Below, piece by piece: positions 1 to 7,991 of a DNA stretch of 64,000 nt. Every line of letters begins with the position of its first letter. Within the stretch, counting starts at the first letter, position 1. The stretch lies in NCBI GenBank assembly GCA_963824705.1, contig CAWGQE010000003.1:620001-684000 (forward strand). Direction: 5' to 3'. The DNA comes from VRUE01 sp963824705 (lineage in GTDB: Bacteria; Actinomycetota; Thermoleophilia; Solirubrobacterales; 70-9). The translations under genes and the position numbers were made by a program. The notes below the pieces were generated by a model. The model made no database searches and was not told the DNA's origin. It was given only the letters and a program-made list of their open reading frames with translations.

Positions 1-1
1 G

Positions 2-301
2 GTGGCGCCGTGCACGTTGCTCGTCCATCGCGACCCGGAGCTCTATCCGGATCCCTGGCGCTTCGACCCCGGTCGCTTTCTCGACCGCCGCCCGGCGGCA
101 AGCGAGTGGTTCCCCTTCGGCGGCGCCGTCCGCCGCTGCATCGGCGCCGCCTTCGCCCAGTTCGAGGCGCGCATCGTGCTCCAGGAGGTGTTTGCGGCCC
201 TGCGCTTGCGACCCGATCGCGAGCGGCCGGAGCGGGTCGGTCGCCGCGGCCCCGTGCTTGTCCCCGCCCGCGGGGCGCGCGTCGTCGCAGCTGGGCGCTG
301 A
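2..301 (+). CDS. Cytochrome P450, C-terminal fragment (cut by window edge)
   Basis: The reading frame is already open at the left edge, so only the last ~99 residues of a P450 monooxygenase are present. The heme-binding loop is clear: FGGAVRRCIG, with the thiolate cysteine at visible residue 46. It is preceded by the usual YPDPWRFDPGRF meander region. The enzyme would oxygenate a hydrophobic substrate using electrons from a ferredoxin or reductase not seen here. It resembles the complete P450 at 27123-28556 in the heme region. The true start lies outside the window, and the codon at position 2 (GTG) is not a start. Substrate unknown. Confidence 0.93.
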   Translation: MAPCTLLVHRDPELYPDPWRFDPGRFLDRRPAASEWFPFGGAVRRCIGAAFAQFEARIVLQEVFAALRLRPDRERPERVGRRGPVLVPARGARVVAAGR

Positions 302-370
302 GCCGGACACCGCCGGGCGTATTGGGGCGCGTTCGAGTACAACTCCCCTCCCTTGAAGGAGCCGAGCCGC

Positions 371-979
371 ATGTACAGAGTCGCGATGGCCGTGTCCCGG
401 CCGGTCGTCGTGGCGTGGGGGCGGCTCGAGGTCGAGGGGCTTGACGCGTTGCCCGCGGATGGGCCGGTGCTTGTCGTCGGCAACCACGACAGCCACTGGG
501 ATCCCATCGCCGTCGGCGTGTCGGCGATTCGGCGCCGCCAGATCAAGGCGCTGGCGAAATCGACGCTCTGGGATGTGCGCGGCCTGGCTCCCGTCCTCAA
601 CGGCATGGGCCAGATTCCGATCGAGCGGGGGGCTGGGGACGTCGGGGCCCTTGCCCGCGCGATCGAGGAACTGCGCGCCGGCGCCTGCATCGGCGTCTTC
701 CCGGAAGGCACCCGCTCGCGCGGCGAGGTGCTGCGGGCGCGCAGCGGCGTCGGCCGGCTCGCCCTCGAGGTTCCCGGGGCGAAGCTCGTCTGCGTGGCGA
801 TCGAGGGGACCTCTGACCTGACCGGCTTCCCCCGGCGCCCCCGCCTGCGGGTCCGCTTCTTTGAGCCCAGGGGAGGCCAGGCGCGGCCCGAGGAGGAGCC
901 GGGCGAGATCGCGGTGCGGCTCGTCGAGGAGATCCGCGAGCAGGTTCCGCCCTCGATCTCCTTCCGCAAGCGTTCGTAG
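371..979 (+). CDS. 1-acyl-sn-glycerol-3-phosphate acyltransferase family protein (PlsC-like)
   Basis: A 202-residue lysophospholipid acyltransferase that would transfer an acyl chain from acyl-CoA or acyl-ACP onto a lysophospholipid at the inner membrane face. The catalytic HX4D motif is seen as H39-D44 in NHDSHWDP. The substrate-binding motifs IERG (84-87) and FPEGTRS (110-116) follow at the expected spacing. The ATG at 371 is chosen because AAGGAG at 356-361 sits nine bases upstream; a TTG at 353 is an in-frame alternative with no ribosome site. It follows the P450 by 69 bases and may be separately transcribed. The exact acyl acceptor cannot be told from sequence. Confidence 0.9.
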   Translation: MYRVAMAVSRPVVVAWGRLEVEGLDALPADGPVLVVGNHDSHWDPIAVGVSAIRRRQIKALAKSTLWDVRGLAPVLNGMGQIPIERGAGDVGALARAIEELRAGACIGVFPEGTRSRGEVLRARSGVGRLALEVPGAKLVCVAIEGTSDLTGFPRRPRLRVRFFEPRGGQARPEEEPGEIAVRLVEEIREQVPPSISFRKRS

Positions 980-981
980 CG

Positions 982-1653
982 CTAGGCAGCTCCGCTTGAG
1001 CTGACCGGCGCAACGAAGGTCCGGTTGCCCACCCGCACGCCGATTGCCCTGGTGCGGGAGAGATCGAGGGCGGCGCTGAGCACCGCGTCGGAGTCGTCGC
1101 CCCAGCGGTAGCGGAAGGAGCCTGCCGATTGGCGGACGCCGTTCGGGCCGCGGACGAAGACGCGGCAGAGGGTGCCCGACGGGGCTCCCTTCACATACAT
1201 ATGGATCTCGGTCCCGTAGGCATGCGGCTCGAGGTTTGCGCTGATTCGCAGTCCCGGTGGCAGCGAGGCGAAGGCGACGTGCTGCTCCGGGGTGCCGTCG
1301 GATCCGCCTGGCAGCACGAAGATCGCCAGTGCAGCCGCGGCGACGGCCGCGGTCAGGCCGCTGAAAGCAAAGCCAAGTCGCATCCGGCGTCGCCTGCCTT
1401 TGCGCCTCTCGGCGCGGATCGTCGCCACGACCTGGTCGGCGAGCGAGGGTGGGGGGGCCGGGGCGGTGTCGAAGTGCTCTGGGTCGGCCATCGGCAGTAG
1501 CCGCGCCACCCCCAGGAGCGTGTTGAGCTCGGCGCGGCACTCGGGGCAGCCCTCCAGGTGCGCCTCGAGCGCCGCGCGCTCCTCCTCTGGCAGCTGGCCG
1601 AGGGCGTGGGCGCCCAGAGACTCGCGCCATTCGCGGCATCGCTCAGTCGTCAT
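982..1653 (-). CDS. Anti-sigma factor with zinc-finger (ZAS-type) and one membrane helix
   Basis: A 223-residue anti-sigma factor. The N-terminal ZAS/zf-HC2 module has the H-x3-C-x2-C signature (H32, C36, C39 in HLEGCPEC). A single transmembrane helix lies at about residues 94-114, and the remaining ~110 residues form a predicted extracytoplasmic sensor domain. Its start codon overlaps the end of the ECF sigma gene by 11 bases, so the two are translationally coupled. Known members bind and silence the cognate sigma until a redox or envelope signal releases it. The signal here is unknown. The gene ends three bases from the stop of the convergent plsC gene. Confidence 0.88.
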   Translation of the reverse strand: MTTERCREWRESLGAHALGQLPEEERAALEAHLEGCPECRAELNTLLGVARLLPMADPEHFDTAPAPPPSLADQVVATIRAERRKGRRRRMRLGFAFSGLTAAVAAAALAIFVLPGGSDGTPEQHVAFASLPPGLRISANLEPHAYGTEIHMYVKGAPSGTLCRVFVRGPNGVRQSAGSFRYRWGDDSDAVLSAALDLSRTRAIGVRVGNRTFVAPVSSSGAA

Positions 1654-2152
1654 AGCCGATCTCCTCCAGCGCGACCCGCAGCGCCCGCAGGCCGTAGTAG
1701 ACGCGGCTCTTGACCGTCCCCTCGGGCACGCCGAGCTCCGCGGCGACCTCGGCGTAGGGGCGGCCGCGGTAATAGGTCTCGACCAGGACGCGACGGTGCT
1801 GGTCGCCGATCCGCCGCATCGCCTCCTCGACCTGCCAGGAGAGCAGCGCCTCCTCGAAGGGCTCGACCGTCGGCTCGATGCCGCCCTCGGCGACCGTCGG
1901 CCGCGAGGCCCGTGCCCGGCCGAGGTCGATCACGACGTTGCGCAGGATCGCGAACAGCCAGGTCCGCAGCGATCCGATCTGCGGGTCGAACCGGGCCCCG
2001 GCTTTCCACGCCCGCAGGAAGGTCTCCTGGACGGCCTCCTCGGCCAGCCCCGAGTCGCCGAGCGAGCGCACCGCGAAGCCATAGAGCTCGCCCGCGTGGG
2101 CCGCGTAGGCCTCGCGCACATCCCGCTCGCCACTGAGGGCGCCCGATGGCAT
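1643..2152 (-). CDS. RNA polymerase ECF-family sigma factor
   Basis: A 169-residue extracytoplasmic-function sigma factor. Region 2 (about residues 10-80) contains the LYGFAVRSLGD and ETFLRAWKAG segments typical of -10 recognition. Region 4 (about 115-165) contains the helix-turn-helix RPYAEVAAELGVPEGTVKSR for -35 recognition. There is no extra C-terminal domain. It is the first gene of a two-gene unit with the overlapping membrane anti-sigma factor at 982-1653. ECF sigmas usually direct their own promoter, which would lie in 2153-2230, but I cannot identify a certain -35/-10 pair there. ECF group unassigned. Confidence 0.93.
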   Translation of the reverse strand: MPSGALSGERDVREAYAAHAGELYGFAVRSLGDSGLAEEAVQETFLRAWKAGARFDPQIGSLRTWLFAILRNVVIDLGRARASRPTVAEGGIEPTVEPFEEALLSWQVEEAMRRIGDQHRRVLVETYYRGRPYAEVAAELGVPEGTVKSRVYYGLRALRVALEEIGYDD

Positions 2153-2326
2153 TCAGGTCTCCACTTTGGCTTCGTTCGACTGCATGCTTGGTCATACGAA
2201 GGATCCACCATCAGCGTTCAGTCGCCTCCACGGAGGAGGCGTTCTACGTGGTGGGATGGTTTTGTCTACAATACGGCAATCCACGGATCGGTCGGAGAGA
2301 ACAGGCGAGAGGACCCGTACGCCCCC

Positions 2327-2524
2327 GTGCCGGCGTGGCGGGTCGATGGGCTGGAAAGACAGCTCGATCACGTTGAACGCGACGCCGGACGACGTGTCGA
2401 GCATCTCGAAGGCCGCCTTAACCGTCTTTCTCAGAGTCGGGTCGAGGACACCCTGTTTCTACTCTTTGTCTTTGCTGTTGTCTTTCTCATTGTGGTGGCA
2501 GCCGCCGCTGCGGGCCATCACTAG
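2327..2524 (+). CDS. Hypothetical small coiled-coil/membrane protein
   Basis: A possible 65-residue protein starting at GTG 2327. Residues ~8-40 form a charged heptad-like helix (LERQLDHVERDAG, then HLEGRLNRLSQ). A very hydrophobic helix follows at ~44-62 (LFLLFVFAVVFLIVV) with a short GHH tail. The helix-plus-anchor layout looks protein-like rather than random. However, the start is weak and the only purine-rich upstream sequence (GAGAGG near 2306) is too far away. It lies in a patch of lower G+C. No family recognised and no function proposed. Confidence 0.4.
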   Translation: MPAWRVDGLERQLDHVERDAGRRVEHLEGRLNRLSQSRVEDTLFLLFVFAVVFLIVVAAAAAGHH

Positions 2525-2530
2525 AGCGCA

Positions 2531-2944
2531 GTGTTCTGTCTGCGTCCTCTATATGGTGCATCGTGTGCACCGACAGACAACAACTATCAAGGGAGCGGCG
2601 AAGGCTGCGCTCGTAGCCGGATTTTTGCCAGCGCAATCTATCTGAGCACTTGCGCCACCGTCCCAAGGCTATTGCCGGGCGTAGCGCTCGGTTGGGAAGC
2701 GCTATTCCATGTCGAGCGAGCCGGCGCGATGCTGGGGGCGATAGGCATGGTCCTGCTTATCGCGCGGCGTGCGCTTGCCGGCGAGTTCCCAGTCAGGCTC
2801 GGGAGCATTGAATATGCAGCGAAGGAAGCGGCTATTGACGCAGAGGAGTTGTCCCAATCGCATGAGCCCCGGATCCGCCTCCTCGAGGCTCTCGCGGGTC
2901 TGCGCGATGGAGACACGGTTAAAGACGACCGCGCGAAGGTGTGA
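2531..2944 (+). CDS. Hypothetical membrane protein, start uncertain
   Basis: The last ~90 codons read as a convincing protein: a hydrophobic helix around GAMLGAIGMVLLIA, then a basic stretch and a long acidic/amphipathic helix (YAAKEAAIDAEELSQS) ending near the stop. The first ~45 codons from GTG 2531 are cysteine-rich and less convincing. The real start may be TTG 2669 or ATG 2727. The 50-codon gene at 2957 follows 12 bases after the stop, suggesting a two-gene unit. Base composition is less GC-rich than the neighbours, which may indicate acquired DNA. No family recognised. Confidence 0.45.
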   Translation: MFCLRPLYGASCAPTDNNYQGSGEGCARSRIFASAIYLSTCATVPRLLPGVALGWEALFHVERAGAMLGAIGMVLLIARRALAGEFPVRLGSIEYAAKEAAIDAEELSQSHEPRIRLLEALAGLRDGDTVKDDRAKV

Positions 2945-2956
2945 CTTACTGTCGTC

Positions 2957-3109
2957 ATGAGATCAGCGGCTTACAAACCACTCTCCGATGAGGAACGGGC
3001 ACGGCTCATCGAGCTAGGGCGTCACCAGTTGCCGGAGTTGGATCGCCGTTACGAGAAGGCGATTAAAAACCTCCGGCGCATCTCGCAAGGACTTCCACGC
3101 AAGCCCTAA
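2957..3109 (+). CDS. Hypothetical 50-residue helical protein
   Basis: A 50-residue frame from ATG 2957 to TAA 3107-3109. It is rich in charged residues (MRSAAYKPLSDEERARL, later PELDRRYEKAIKNL) and predicted mostly alpha-helical. It has no cysteines, no signal peptide and no membrane segment. It starts 12 bases after the stop of the 2531-2944 gene and may be translated from the same message. It ends just before the terminator hairpin of the oppositely oriented DUF5679 gene. Lower G+C and use of AT-rich codons (AAA, ATT, TTA-like) match the two upstream frames. No family recognised. Confidence 0.5.
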   Translation: MRSAAYKPLSDEERARLIELGRHQLPELDRRYEKAIKNLRRISQGLPRKP

Positions 3110-3112
3110 GTG

Positions 3113-3145
3113 AGTAATAAGCGGCGCCCCGACGACGCCGCTCAC
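3113..3145 (-). terminator. Hairpin terminator of the DUF5679 gene
   Basis: On the minus strand the stem GCGGCG/CGCCGC (plus-strand 3136-3141 and 3121-3126) is followed by a T-rich run TTATTACT. It lies 8 bases after the DUF5679 stop codon. It also faces the end of the 50-codon gene on the plus strand, so it may work both ways. Confidence 0.55.
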
Positions 3146-3148
3146 CGC

Positions 3149-3295
3149 CTATTCGAGTTTGCCGATCTTGAAGATTTTGGTGCCGCAGTCGGGGCAGGTG
3201 CCTTGGATCGCGGGGCGACCGTTTTTCATGGTCACCTGTTTGGCGTCCTGGATCTCAACCTTCTTGCGCTCTTTGACGCAGTAACCCTCGGGCAT
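3149..3295 (-). CDS. DUF5679 domain protein (48 residues)
   Basis: A 48-residue protein matching the DUF5679 micro-protein family from end to end: MPEGYCVKERKKVEI, then KQVTMKNGRPAIQGT and CPDCGTKIFKIG. CPDC looks like half a zinc knuckle, and the other half supplies only one cysteine (C6) before KERKK. The ATG at 3295 is preferred over a longer frame reaching 3385 because AAAGGAG sits just upstream and the family begins here. Function of the family is unknown. Monocistronic, with its own terminator. Confident family call, no functional claim. Confidence 0.85.
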   Translation of the reverse strand: MPEGYCVKERKKVEIQDAKQVTMKNGRPAIQGTCPDCGTKIFKIGKLE

Positions 3296-3417
3296 GGGGG
3301 TCTCCTTTCGTTGCCGGTCCCGGCAAGACTCACGCTGGGCGCGAGGTGGATTGCGACGAATGTAACGCAGAGGGGGGACGATCAAACAGGCACGGACGTG
3401 CTGATCAGCACAAACTG

Positions 3418-3861
3418 CTACTTGCCTTGTTTCGCCCGTTCTTCGGCCTGTTCGACCAGTTCCTGGAGCTTGGCGGCGCTCGCGTCGCCGCCCGTCGCCC
3501 CCTTGGGGGTGCTGCCAGTCTTGCCCCCGGTGCCGCTGCCTCCGTTTTTCTTGCCCTCGTCGGGGCTGGTTTCGGGCGTCGATTCGGGTGCCGATTCGGC
3601 TTCCTGTTCTGGTAGGGCTCCCGGTTCGGCCGGCGGCGTCGCGGCGGTCGCGCCCAGTTCGTCGATCCGCGTTTCGAGCTGCTGCTGCAGCGCCTGCACG
3701 TCGCTTTCGCTGACCGAGCTTTCACGGGCGTCGATCGCCAGGTAGACCGCGGCGCCGGCGATGCCGATCGCGATCACGGTGAGCACGAGGAAGACGCGGG
3801 TGCGCTTGGCGAGCTTGCGCTCGACCTCGCCGATCCATGCCCGCAACCCCTCCAGCGACAT
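3418..3861 (-). CDS. Hypothetical single-pass membrane protein with coiled coil
   Basis: A 147-residue protein. A cytoplasmic basic N-terminus is followed by one membrane helix at about residues 22-42 (VFLVLTVIAIGIAGAAVYLA). Then come a short coiled coil (DVQALQQQLETRIDELG), a Pro/Glu/Ser/Gly-rich low-complexity linker (~75-125), and a final charged helix (AAKLQELVEQAEERAKQ). The start ATG 3861 has no Shine-Dalgarno but a TAAGTT box six bases upstream. The topology is N-in, tail-out if the positive-inside rule holds. No family recognised; an envelope-associated role is only a guess. Confidence 0.75.
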   Translation of the reverse strand: MSLEGLRAWIGEVERKLAKRTRVFLVLTVIAIGIAGAAVYLAIDARESSVSESDVQALQQQLETRIDELGATAATPPAEPGALPEQEAESAPESTPETSPDEGKKNGGSGTGGKTGSTPKGATGGDASAAKLQELVEQAEERAKQGK

Positions 3862-3867
3862 CGTCCT

Positions 3868-3873
3868 AACTTA
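3868..3873 (-). promoter_or_regulatory. Putative leaderless -10 box
   Basis: TAAGTT on the minus strand, six bases before ATG 3861, with no Shine-Dalgarno sequence. Confidence 0.4.
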
Positions 3874-3952
3874 GTCGAGAACCGCGCCGGGGGGCCGGGT
3901 CAAATACCCTGCGGTCCGCACTTCCCATCCCGATATCAAGGAGAACCACGAT

Positions 3953-5113
3953 ATGCCCGAGGCAGTGATCGTCGACACCATCCGCACGCCGATCGGCCGT
4001 GCCTTCAAGGGCTCGCTGGCCCAGCTGCGCCCCGATGAGATGGGCGCCTACGTCGTCGACCAGCTGCTCGAGCGCAACCCGGAGGTCGACCCGGCGTTGG
4101 TCGAAGACCTCTTCTGCGGCTGCGGCATGCCGCAGGGCCTGCAGGCCTTCAACATCGGCCGCATCGTCAGCCTGCTCTCCGAGAAGCTGCCCAAAGAGGT
4201 CAACGGCGTCACCGTCTCCCGCTACTGCTCCTCCAGCCTCGACGCGATCCGCCACGCCGGCAACGCGATCAAGGCCGGCGAGGGCGACGTCTACATCGCC
4301 GCCGGGGTCGAGTGGGTCAGCCGCTACAACGAGCGCACCGAGCCCGCCGGCGCCGCCGACCAGAACGAGAACCTGCAGGGCAACGACGGCCAGCCCGACG
4401 CCTACATCGAGATGGGCAAGACGGCGGTCAACGTCGCCGAGAAATACGAGGTCAGCCGCGCCGACATGGACAAGTTCGCGCAGCGCTCCCAGGAACTCGC
4501 CGTGCAGTCCCAGGAGGACGGCTTCTTCGACCGCGAGATCGTCCCGGTGACCCTGTCCGACGGCACCGAGGTCGCCAAGGACGACGGCCCCCGCGCCAGC
4601 TCCACGCTGGAGAAGCTCTCCCAGCTGGAGGAGTCCTTCGGCGGCGGCGGCGTCACCGCCGGCAACTCCTGCCCGCTCAACGACGGCGCTGCCGCGGTGC
4701 TGCTGATGAGCGACACCAAGGCCAAGGAGCTGGGCCTGACTCCGCGCGCCCGTATCGTCACCGCCGCCACCTTCGGCAACGAGCCCGAGTACATGGGCGT
4801 CGCCCCGATCGGCGCGATCAAGAAGGTGCTGGAGCGCTCGGGGATGACGATGGAGGACGTCGGCACGGTCGAGCTCAACGAGGCCTTCGCCGCCCAGGTG
4901 ATCCCGATCATGGACGAGTGCGACATCCCGCTGGAGAAGCTCAACACGCACGGCGGCGCGATCGCCCTCGGCCACCCCTTCGGCATGACCGGGGCGCGCA
5001 TCATGGGCACGCTGCTCAACGTGATGGAGACCGACGACCACCAGGTCGGGATCGAGACCATGTGCGTCGCCGGTGGGCAGGGCAAGGCCATGCTCGTGGA
5101 GAGGATGAACTGA
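3953..5113 (+). CDS. Acetyl-CoA acetyltransferase / thiolase
   Basis: A 386-residue thiolase that would cleave 3-ketoacyl-CoA with CoA to release acetyl-CoA, or run in reverse. All catalytic positions are visible: nucleophilic C92 in SRYCSSSLDA, the NEAFAAQ loop, H341 in GHPFGMTGAR, and the second cysteine C371 in CVAGGQG. Length is normal for the family. ATG 3953 is preceded by AAGGAG at ~3939. It is the first gene of a run ending at 8533. A 12-bp-arm hairpin separates it from the enoyl-CoA hydratase gene. Chain-length preference cannot be read; a degradative role fits the neighbours. Confidence 0.95.
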   Translation: MPEAVIVDTIRTPIGRAFKGSLAQLRPDEMGAYVVDQLLERNPEVDPALVEDLFCGCGMPQGLQAFNIGRIVSLLSEKLPKEVNGVTVSRYCSSSLDAIRHAGNAIKAGEGDVYIAAGVEWVSRYNERTEPAGAADQNENLQGNDGQPDAYIEMGKTAVNVAEKYEVSRADMDKFAQRSQELAVQSQEDGFFDREIVPVTLSDGTEVAKDDGPRASSTLEKLSQLEESFGGGGVTAGNSCPLNDGAAAVLLMSDTKAKELGLTPRARIVTAATFGNEPEYMGVAPIGAIKKVLERSGMTMEDVGTVELNEAFAAQVIPIMDECDIPLEKLNTHGGAIALGHPFGMTGARIMGTLLNVMETDDHQVGIETMCVAGGQGKAMLVERMN

Positions 5114-5119
5114 GCCTCG

Positions 5120-5156
5120 GGGCGAGTTAGTGGTCCATAGGGCAACTAACTCGCCC
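5120..5156. terminator. Long-armed hairpin after the thiolase gene
   Basis: Perfect 12-bp arms (GGGCGAGTTAGT at 5120-5131, complement at 5145-5156) with a 13-base loop, beginning seven bases after the thiolase stop. There is no U-run. It rules out the far-upstream GTG 5130 as the hydratase start. Confidence 0.5.
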
Positions 5157-5168
5157 TGCGACGATCTC

Positions 5169-6083
5169 ATGGATCTGGCGACGCTCACCTATGAGGCCGG
5201 CGATCGGGTCGCCCGCATCACCCTGAACCGGCCCAAGCGCGGCAACGGGATCGTGCCGCGGATGCCGGCCGAGATCGCCTCCTGCGTCGAGCGGGCGAAC
5301 CTCGACCCGGAGGTTCACGTCATCGCTCTCGCCGGCAACGGCACGGGCTTCTGCGGGGGCTATGACCTGGTCGCCTCGGCCGAGGGCGACATGAGCGGGC
5401 TCGATGGCGTCGAGGCGCCGCCCGGCTCGCCCGTCGACCCGGCGACGATCGGCGCCAACCATGCGCCGGAGTCCAACTGGGACCCGGTCACCGACTTCCA
5501 GTTCATGTCGCGCAACGTGCGCGGCTTCATGAGCCTCTTCCACTCCGAGAAGCCGGTGCTCTGCAAGGTGCACGGCTACTGCGTCGCCGGCGGCACCGAC
5601 ATGGCGCTCTGCTCGGACCTGCTGGTGATCGGCGCCGACGCCAAGATCGGCTACCCGCCGGCCCGCGTCTGGGGCTCGCCGACGACGGCGATGTGGGCGG
5701 CGCGGCTTGGCCCGATGCGGGCCAAGCGGCTGCTGCTCACCGGCGACTCGCTGAGCGGCGAGCAGGCGGTGGAGTGGGGGTTGGCGACGGAGGCGGCGCC
5801 CCCTGAGCAGCTCGACGAGCGCTTCGAGGCGCTGCTGGAGCGCGTCGCGCGGATGCCGATCAACCAGCTGGTGATGATGAAGATGCTCGTCAACCAGTCG
5901 CTCTACTCGCAGGGCCTGCACCAGACGCAGCTGCTCGGCACCTTCTTCGACGGCATCGCCCGCCATACCGAGGAGGGCCACGGCTTCGTCCGCCGCGCCG
6001 CCGAGGGCGGCTTCAAGGAGGCGGTGCGGGAGCGCGACCAACCATTCGGCGACTACGGCCTGGGAGGCTCGGATGTCAACTAG
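5169..6083 (+). CDS. Enoyl-CoA hydratase/isomerase family protein
   Basis: A 304-residue crotonase-fold enzyme. The two oxyanion-hole regions are recognisable: NGTGFCGGYDL near residue 60 and HGYCVAGGTDMALCSD near 140. These polarise the acyl-CoA thioester. An insertion of about 40 residues lies between them. A longer frame from GTG 5130 exists, but its beginning lies inside the hairpin, so ATG 5169 is chosen. It overlaps the following monooxygenase gene by 11 bases, implying coupling. It likely hydrates or isomerises an enoyl-CoA in the same degradation pathway as the thiolase. Exact substrate unknown. Confidence 0.92.
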   Translation: MDLATLTYEAGDRVARITLNRPKRGNGIVPRMPAEIASCVERANLDPEVHVIALAGNGTGFCGGYDLVASAEGDMSGLDGVEAPPGSPVDPATIGANHAPESNWDPVTDFQFMSRNVRGFMSLFHSEKPVLCKVHGYCVAGGTDMALCSDLLVIGADAKIGYPPARVWGSPTTAMWAARLGPMRAKRLLLTGDSLSGEQAVEWGLATEAAPPEQLDERFEALLERVARMPINQLVMMKMLVNQSLYSQGLHQTQLLGTFFDGIARHTEEGHGFVRRAAEGGFKEAVRERDQPFGDYGLGGSDVN

Positions 6084-7545
6084 CAACGGAATGCCGGCCC
6101 GCTCGCGCTCGATCGCTGTCGTCGGCGGCGGCTTCGGCGGTGTCGGTGCGGCGGTGATGCTGAAACGCGCCGGCTACGAGGACGTGACCATCTTCGAGAA
6201 GGGCGAGCGGGTCGGCGGCGTCTGGAACCACAACACCTACCCGGGTGCTGCCTGCGACGTGCCGTCGCACCTCTACGAGTTCTCCTTCGCGCCCAACCGT
6301 TGGTCGCGCCGCTACGCCCCGCAGGCGGAGATACAGGCCTACGTTGAGGGAGTGGCGCGGCGTTTCGGCGTGCTCGACAAGGTCCGCACCAGCACTGCGG
6401 TGAAGAGCGCTCGCTGGGACGAGGAGCGCGGCAGGTGGCGGCTCGAGACGAGCGCCGGGCCGCACGAGGCAGAGATCCTGCTGACGGCGTGCGGCCAGCT
6501 CTCAGTCCCAAAGACCCCGCCGATCCCAGGCCTGGAGAGCTTCGACGGTCCCGCCTTCCACACCGCCGAGTGGCGCCACGACGTCGACCTCGCCGGCAAG
6601 AAGGTGGCTGTGATCGGCACCGGCTGCAGCGCGATCCAGGTGGTCCCGGCGATCCAGCCAACGGTCGGGCAGCTGGACGTCTACCAGCGCTCGGCCGGCT
6701 GGACCTTTCCGAAGATGGACTACGCCTATCCCGAGTGGGCGCACGCCCTGTTCAAGCGCGCCCCGGCGCTGCGCCGCCTCGATCGCGCCTCGATCCAGGG
6801 CTTCATGGAGTTCGGGACGGCGGCGATGACGCGCCACCAGTGGCTGTTGCCGGGCCTCCGTGCCGTCGGGCGGCGCCAAATCACGCAGGCGATCGAGGAC
6901 CCGGAGCTGCGCCGCAAGGCGATGCCGAGCGACGAGTTCGGCTGCAAGCGGATGATGCTCACCGACGAGTGGCATCCGACTCTGACCAAGTCCAATGTGG
7001 AGCTGGTGACGGACCGCATCGCCGCGGTGACCCCAGGCGGCGTTCGCGACGAGACCGGCGTCGAGCGCCCGGCCGAGGTGCTCGTGCTCGCCACCGGCTT
7101 TGCTACCCACGGCTTCGTCGCGCCGATGGAGATCGCGGGCCGCGAAGGCCGCGCGCTGACGGCTGAGTGGGCCGAGGTGGCACGTGCGTACCTCGGCCTC
7201 AGCGTCCCCGGCTTCCCCAACATGTTCCTGCTCTACGGGCCGAACACGAACGGCGGCGCCGGCTCGGTCATCTACACGATCGAGGCCGGGGTCGGGCACG
7301 TCATCGCCGCCCTAGGCGAGCTCGATCGTGCCGAGGCGAACCGGATCGAGGTGCGCCGCGAGGTCGCGGAGAGCTTCGACCGCGAGCTGCGCGACGCCCT
7401 CGCCGGAACGGTCTGGCACAGCGGCTGCACCAACTGGTACGTCGACGAGAACGGCAACGACCCGCAGCAGTGGCCCTGGTCGTGGAGCACCTACCGGCGG
7501 CGTACGGCGAAGCTCCAGCCGGGTGCATACGCTCTGGCCGCATGA
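6073..7545 (+). CDS. Flavin-containing Baeyer-Villiger-type monooxygenase
   Basis: A 490-residue FAD/NADPH monooxygenase. The FAD Rossmann loop GGGFGG is at residues 18-23 and the NADPH Rossmann loop IGTGCSA at 181-187. Between them lies the Baeyer-Villiger fingerprint F-x-G-x3-H-x3-W as F157, G159, H163 and W167. The WNHNTYPGAACDVPSH segment is typical of class B cyclohexanone/phenylacetone-type enzymes. It would insert oxygen next to a ketone to give an ester or lactone. The start overlaps the hydratase by 11 bases, and its stop overlaps the next gene by the ATGA quadruplet. Substrate ketone not predictable. Confidence 0.92.
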   Translation: MSTSNGMPARSRSIAVVGGGFGGVGAAVMLKRAGYEDVTIFEKGERVGGVWNHNTYPGAACDVPSHLYEFSFAPNRWSRRYAPQAEIQAYVEGVARRFGVLDKVRTSTAVKSARWDEERGRWRLETSAGPHEAEILLTACGQLSVPKTPPIPGLESFDGPAFHTAEWRHDVDLAGKKVAVIGTGCSAIQVVPAIQPTVGQLDVYQRSAGWTFPKMDYAYPEWAHALFKRAPALRRLDRASIQGFMEFGTAAMTRHQWLLPGLRAVGRRQITQAIEDPELRRKAMPSDEFGCKRMMLTDEWHPTLTKSNVELVTDRIAAVTPGGVRDETGVERPAEVLVLATGFATHGFVAPMEIAGREGRALTAEWAEVARAYLGLSVPGFPNMFLLYGPNTNGGAGSVIYTIEAGVGHVIAALGELDRAEANRIEVRREVAESFDRELRDALAGTVWHSGCTNWYVDENGNDPQQWPWSWSTYRRRTAKLQPGAYALAA

Positions 7546-7991
7546 GCGACGCCCCCGTTCACCCCAGTTCGCGAATCACCCCGGAGACCGCGCGCGCCTT
7601 TCTTCCCGGCAGCTTCCCCGGCGACCTCGGGATCGAGCCGCTGGAGATCGAGGACTCGCACTCGCGCGGGCGGATCGTCGTCGACAAGCGCCACCTGCAC
7701 CCCGGCGGTTTCGTCCACGGCGGCGTCTGGACTGCCCTGGGCGACACGGTCGCCGCCTGGGCCACCTTCCGCAACATCCTGCCAGGACACAACTTCACCA
7801 CGATCGAGTTGAAGCTGAACGTCTTCGCCGCCGGGGTGCTCGGGGACGAGATCGTCGCCGTCGGCGAGCCCCTGCACGCCGGCAAGAGCACGGTCGTGAT
7901 CGAGGTGCGGATGGAGCGTCGCCGCGAGGCCACCGAGCCGCGCCTGGCGGCGAACCTGATCGTTTCGCAGTTCGTGCTTCCCCCGGCGTGA
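7542..7991 (+). CDS. PaaI-like hotdog-fold thioesterase
   Basis: A 149-residue single hotdog-domain protein. The family signature HPGGFVHGGVWTALGDTVA lies at about residues 50-68, and a beta-sheet second half follows (NFTTIELKLNVFAAG). Such enzymes hydrolyse acyl- or aryl-CoA thioesters to free acid plus CoA. The start ATG 7542 overlaps the monooxygenase stop as ATGA, and its own stop overlaps the next start as GTGA. Translation of the whole run is therefore coupled. It may recycle CoA or clear stalled intermediates of the upstream pathway. Substrate unknown. Confidence 0.88.
   Translation: MSDAPVHPSSRITPETARAFLPGSFPGDLGIEPLEIEDSHSRGRIVVDKRHLHPGGFVHGGVWTALGDTVAAWATFRNILPGHNFTTIELKLNVFAAGVLGDEIVAVGEPLHAGKSTVVIEVRMERRREATEPRLAANLIVSQFVLPPA

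Noticed and set aside
2166..2645. 159-codon frame in the low-GC patch
   Set aside because: Its translation lacks regular structure and overlaps two better candidate frames. It may be a frameshifted relic but cannot be supported.
3296..3385. Upstream extension of the DUF5679 gene
   Set aside because: The extra N-terminal 30 residues do not match the family, and the Shine-Dalgarno supports ATG 3295.
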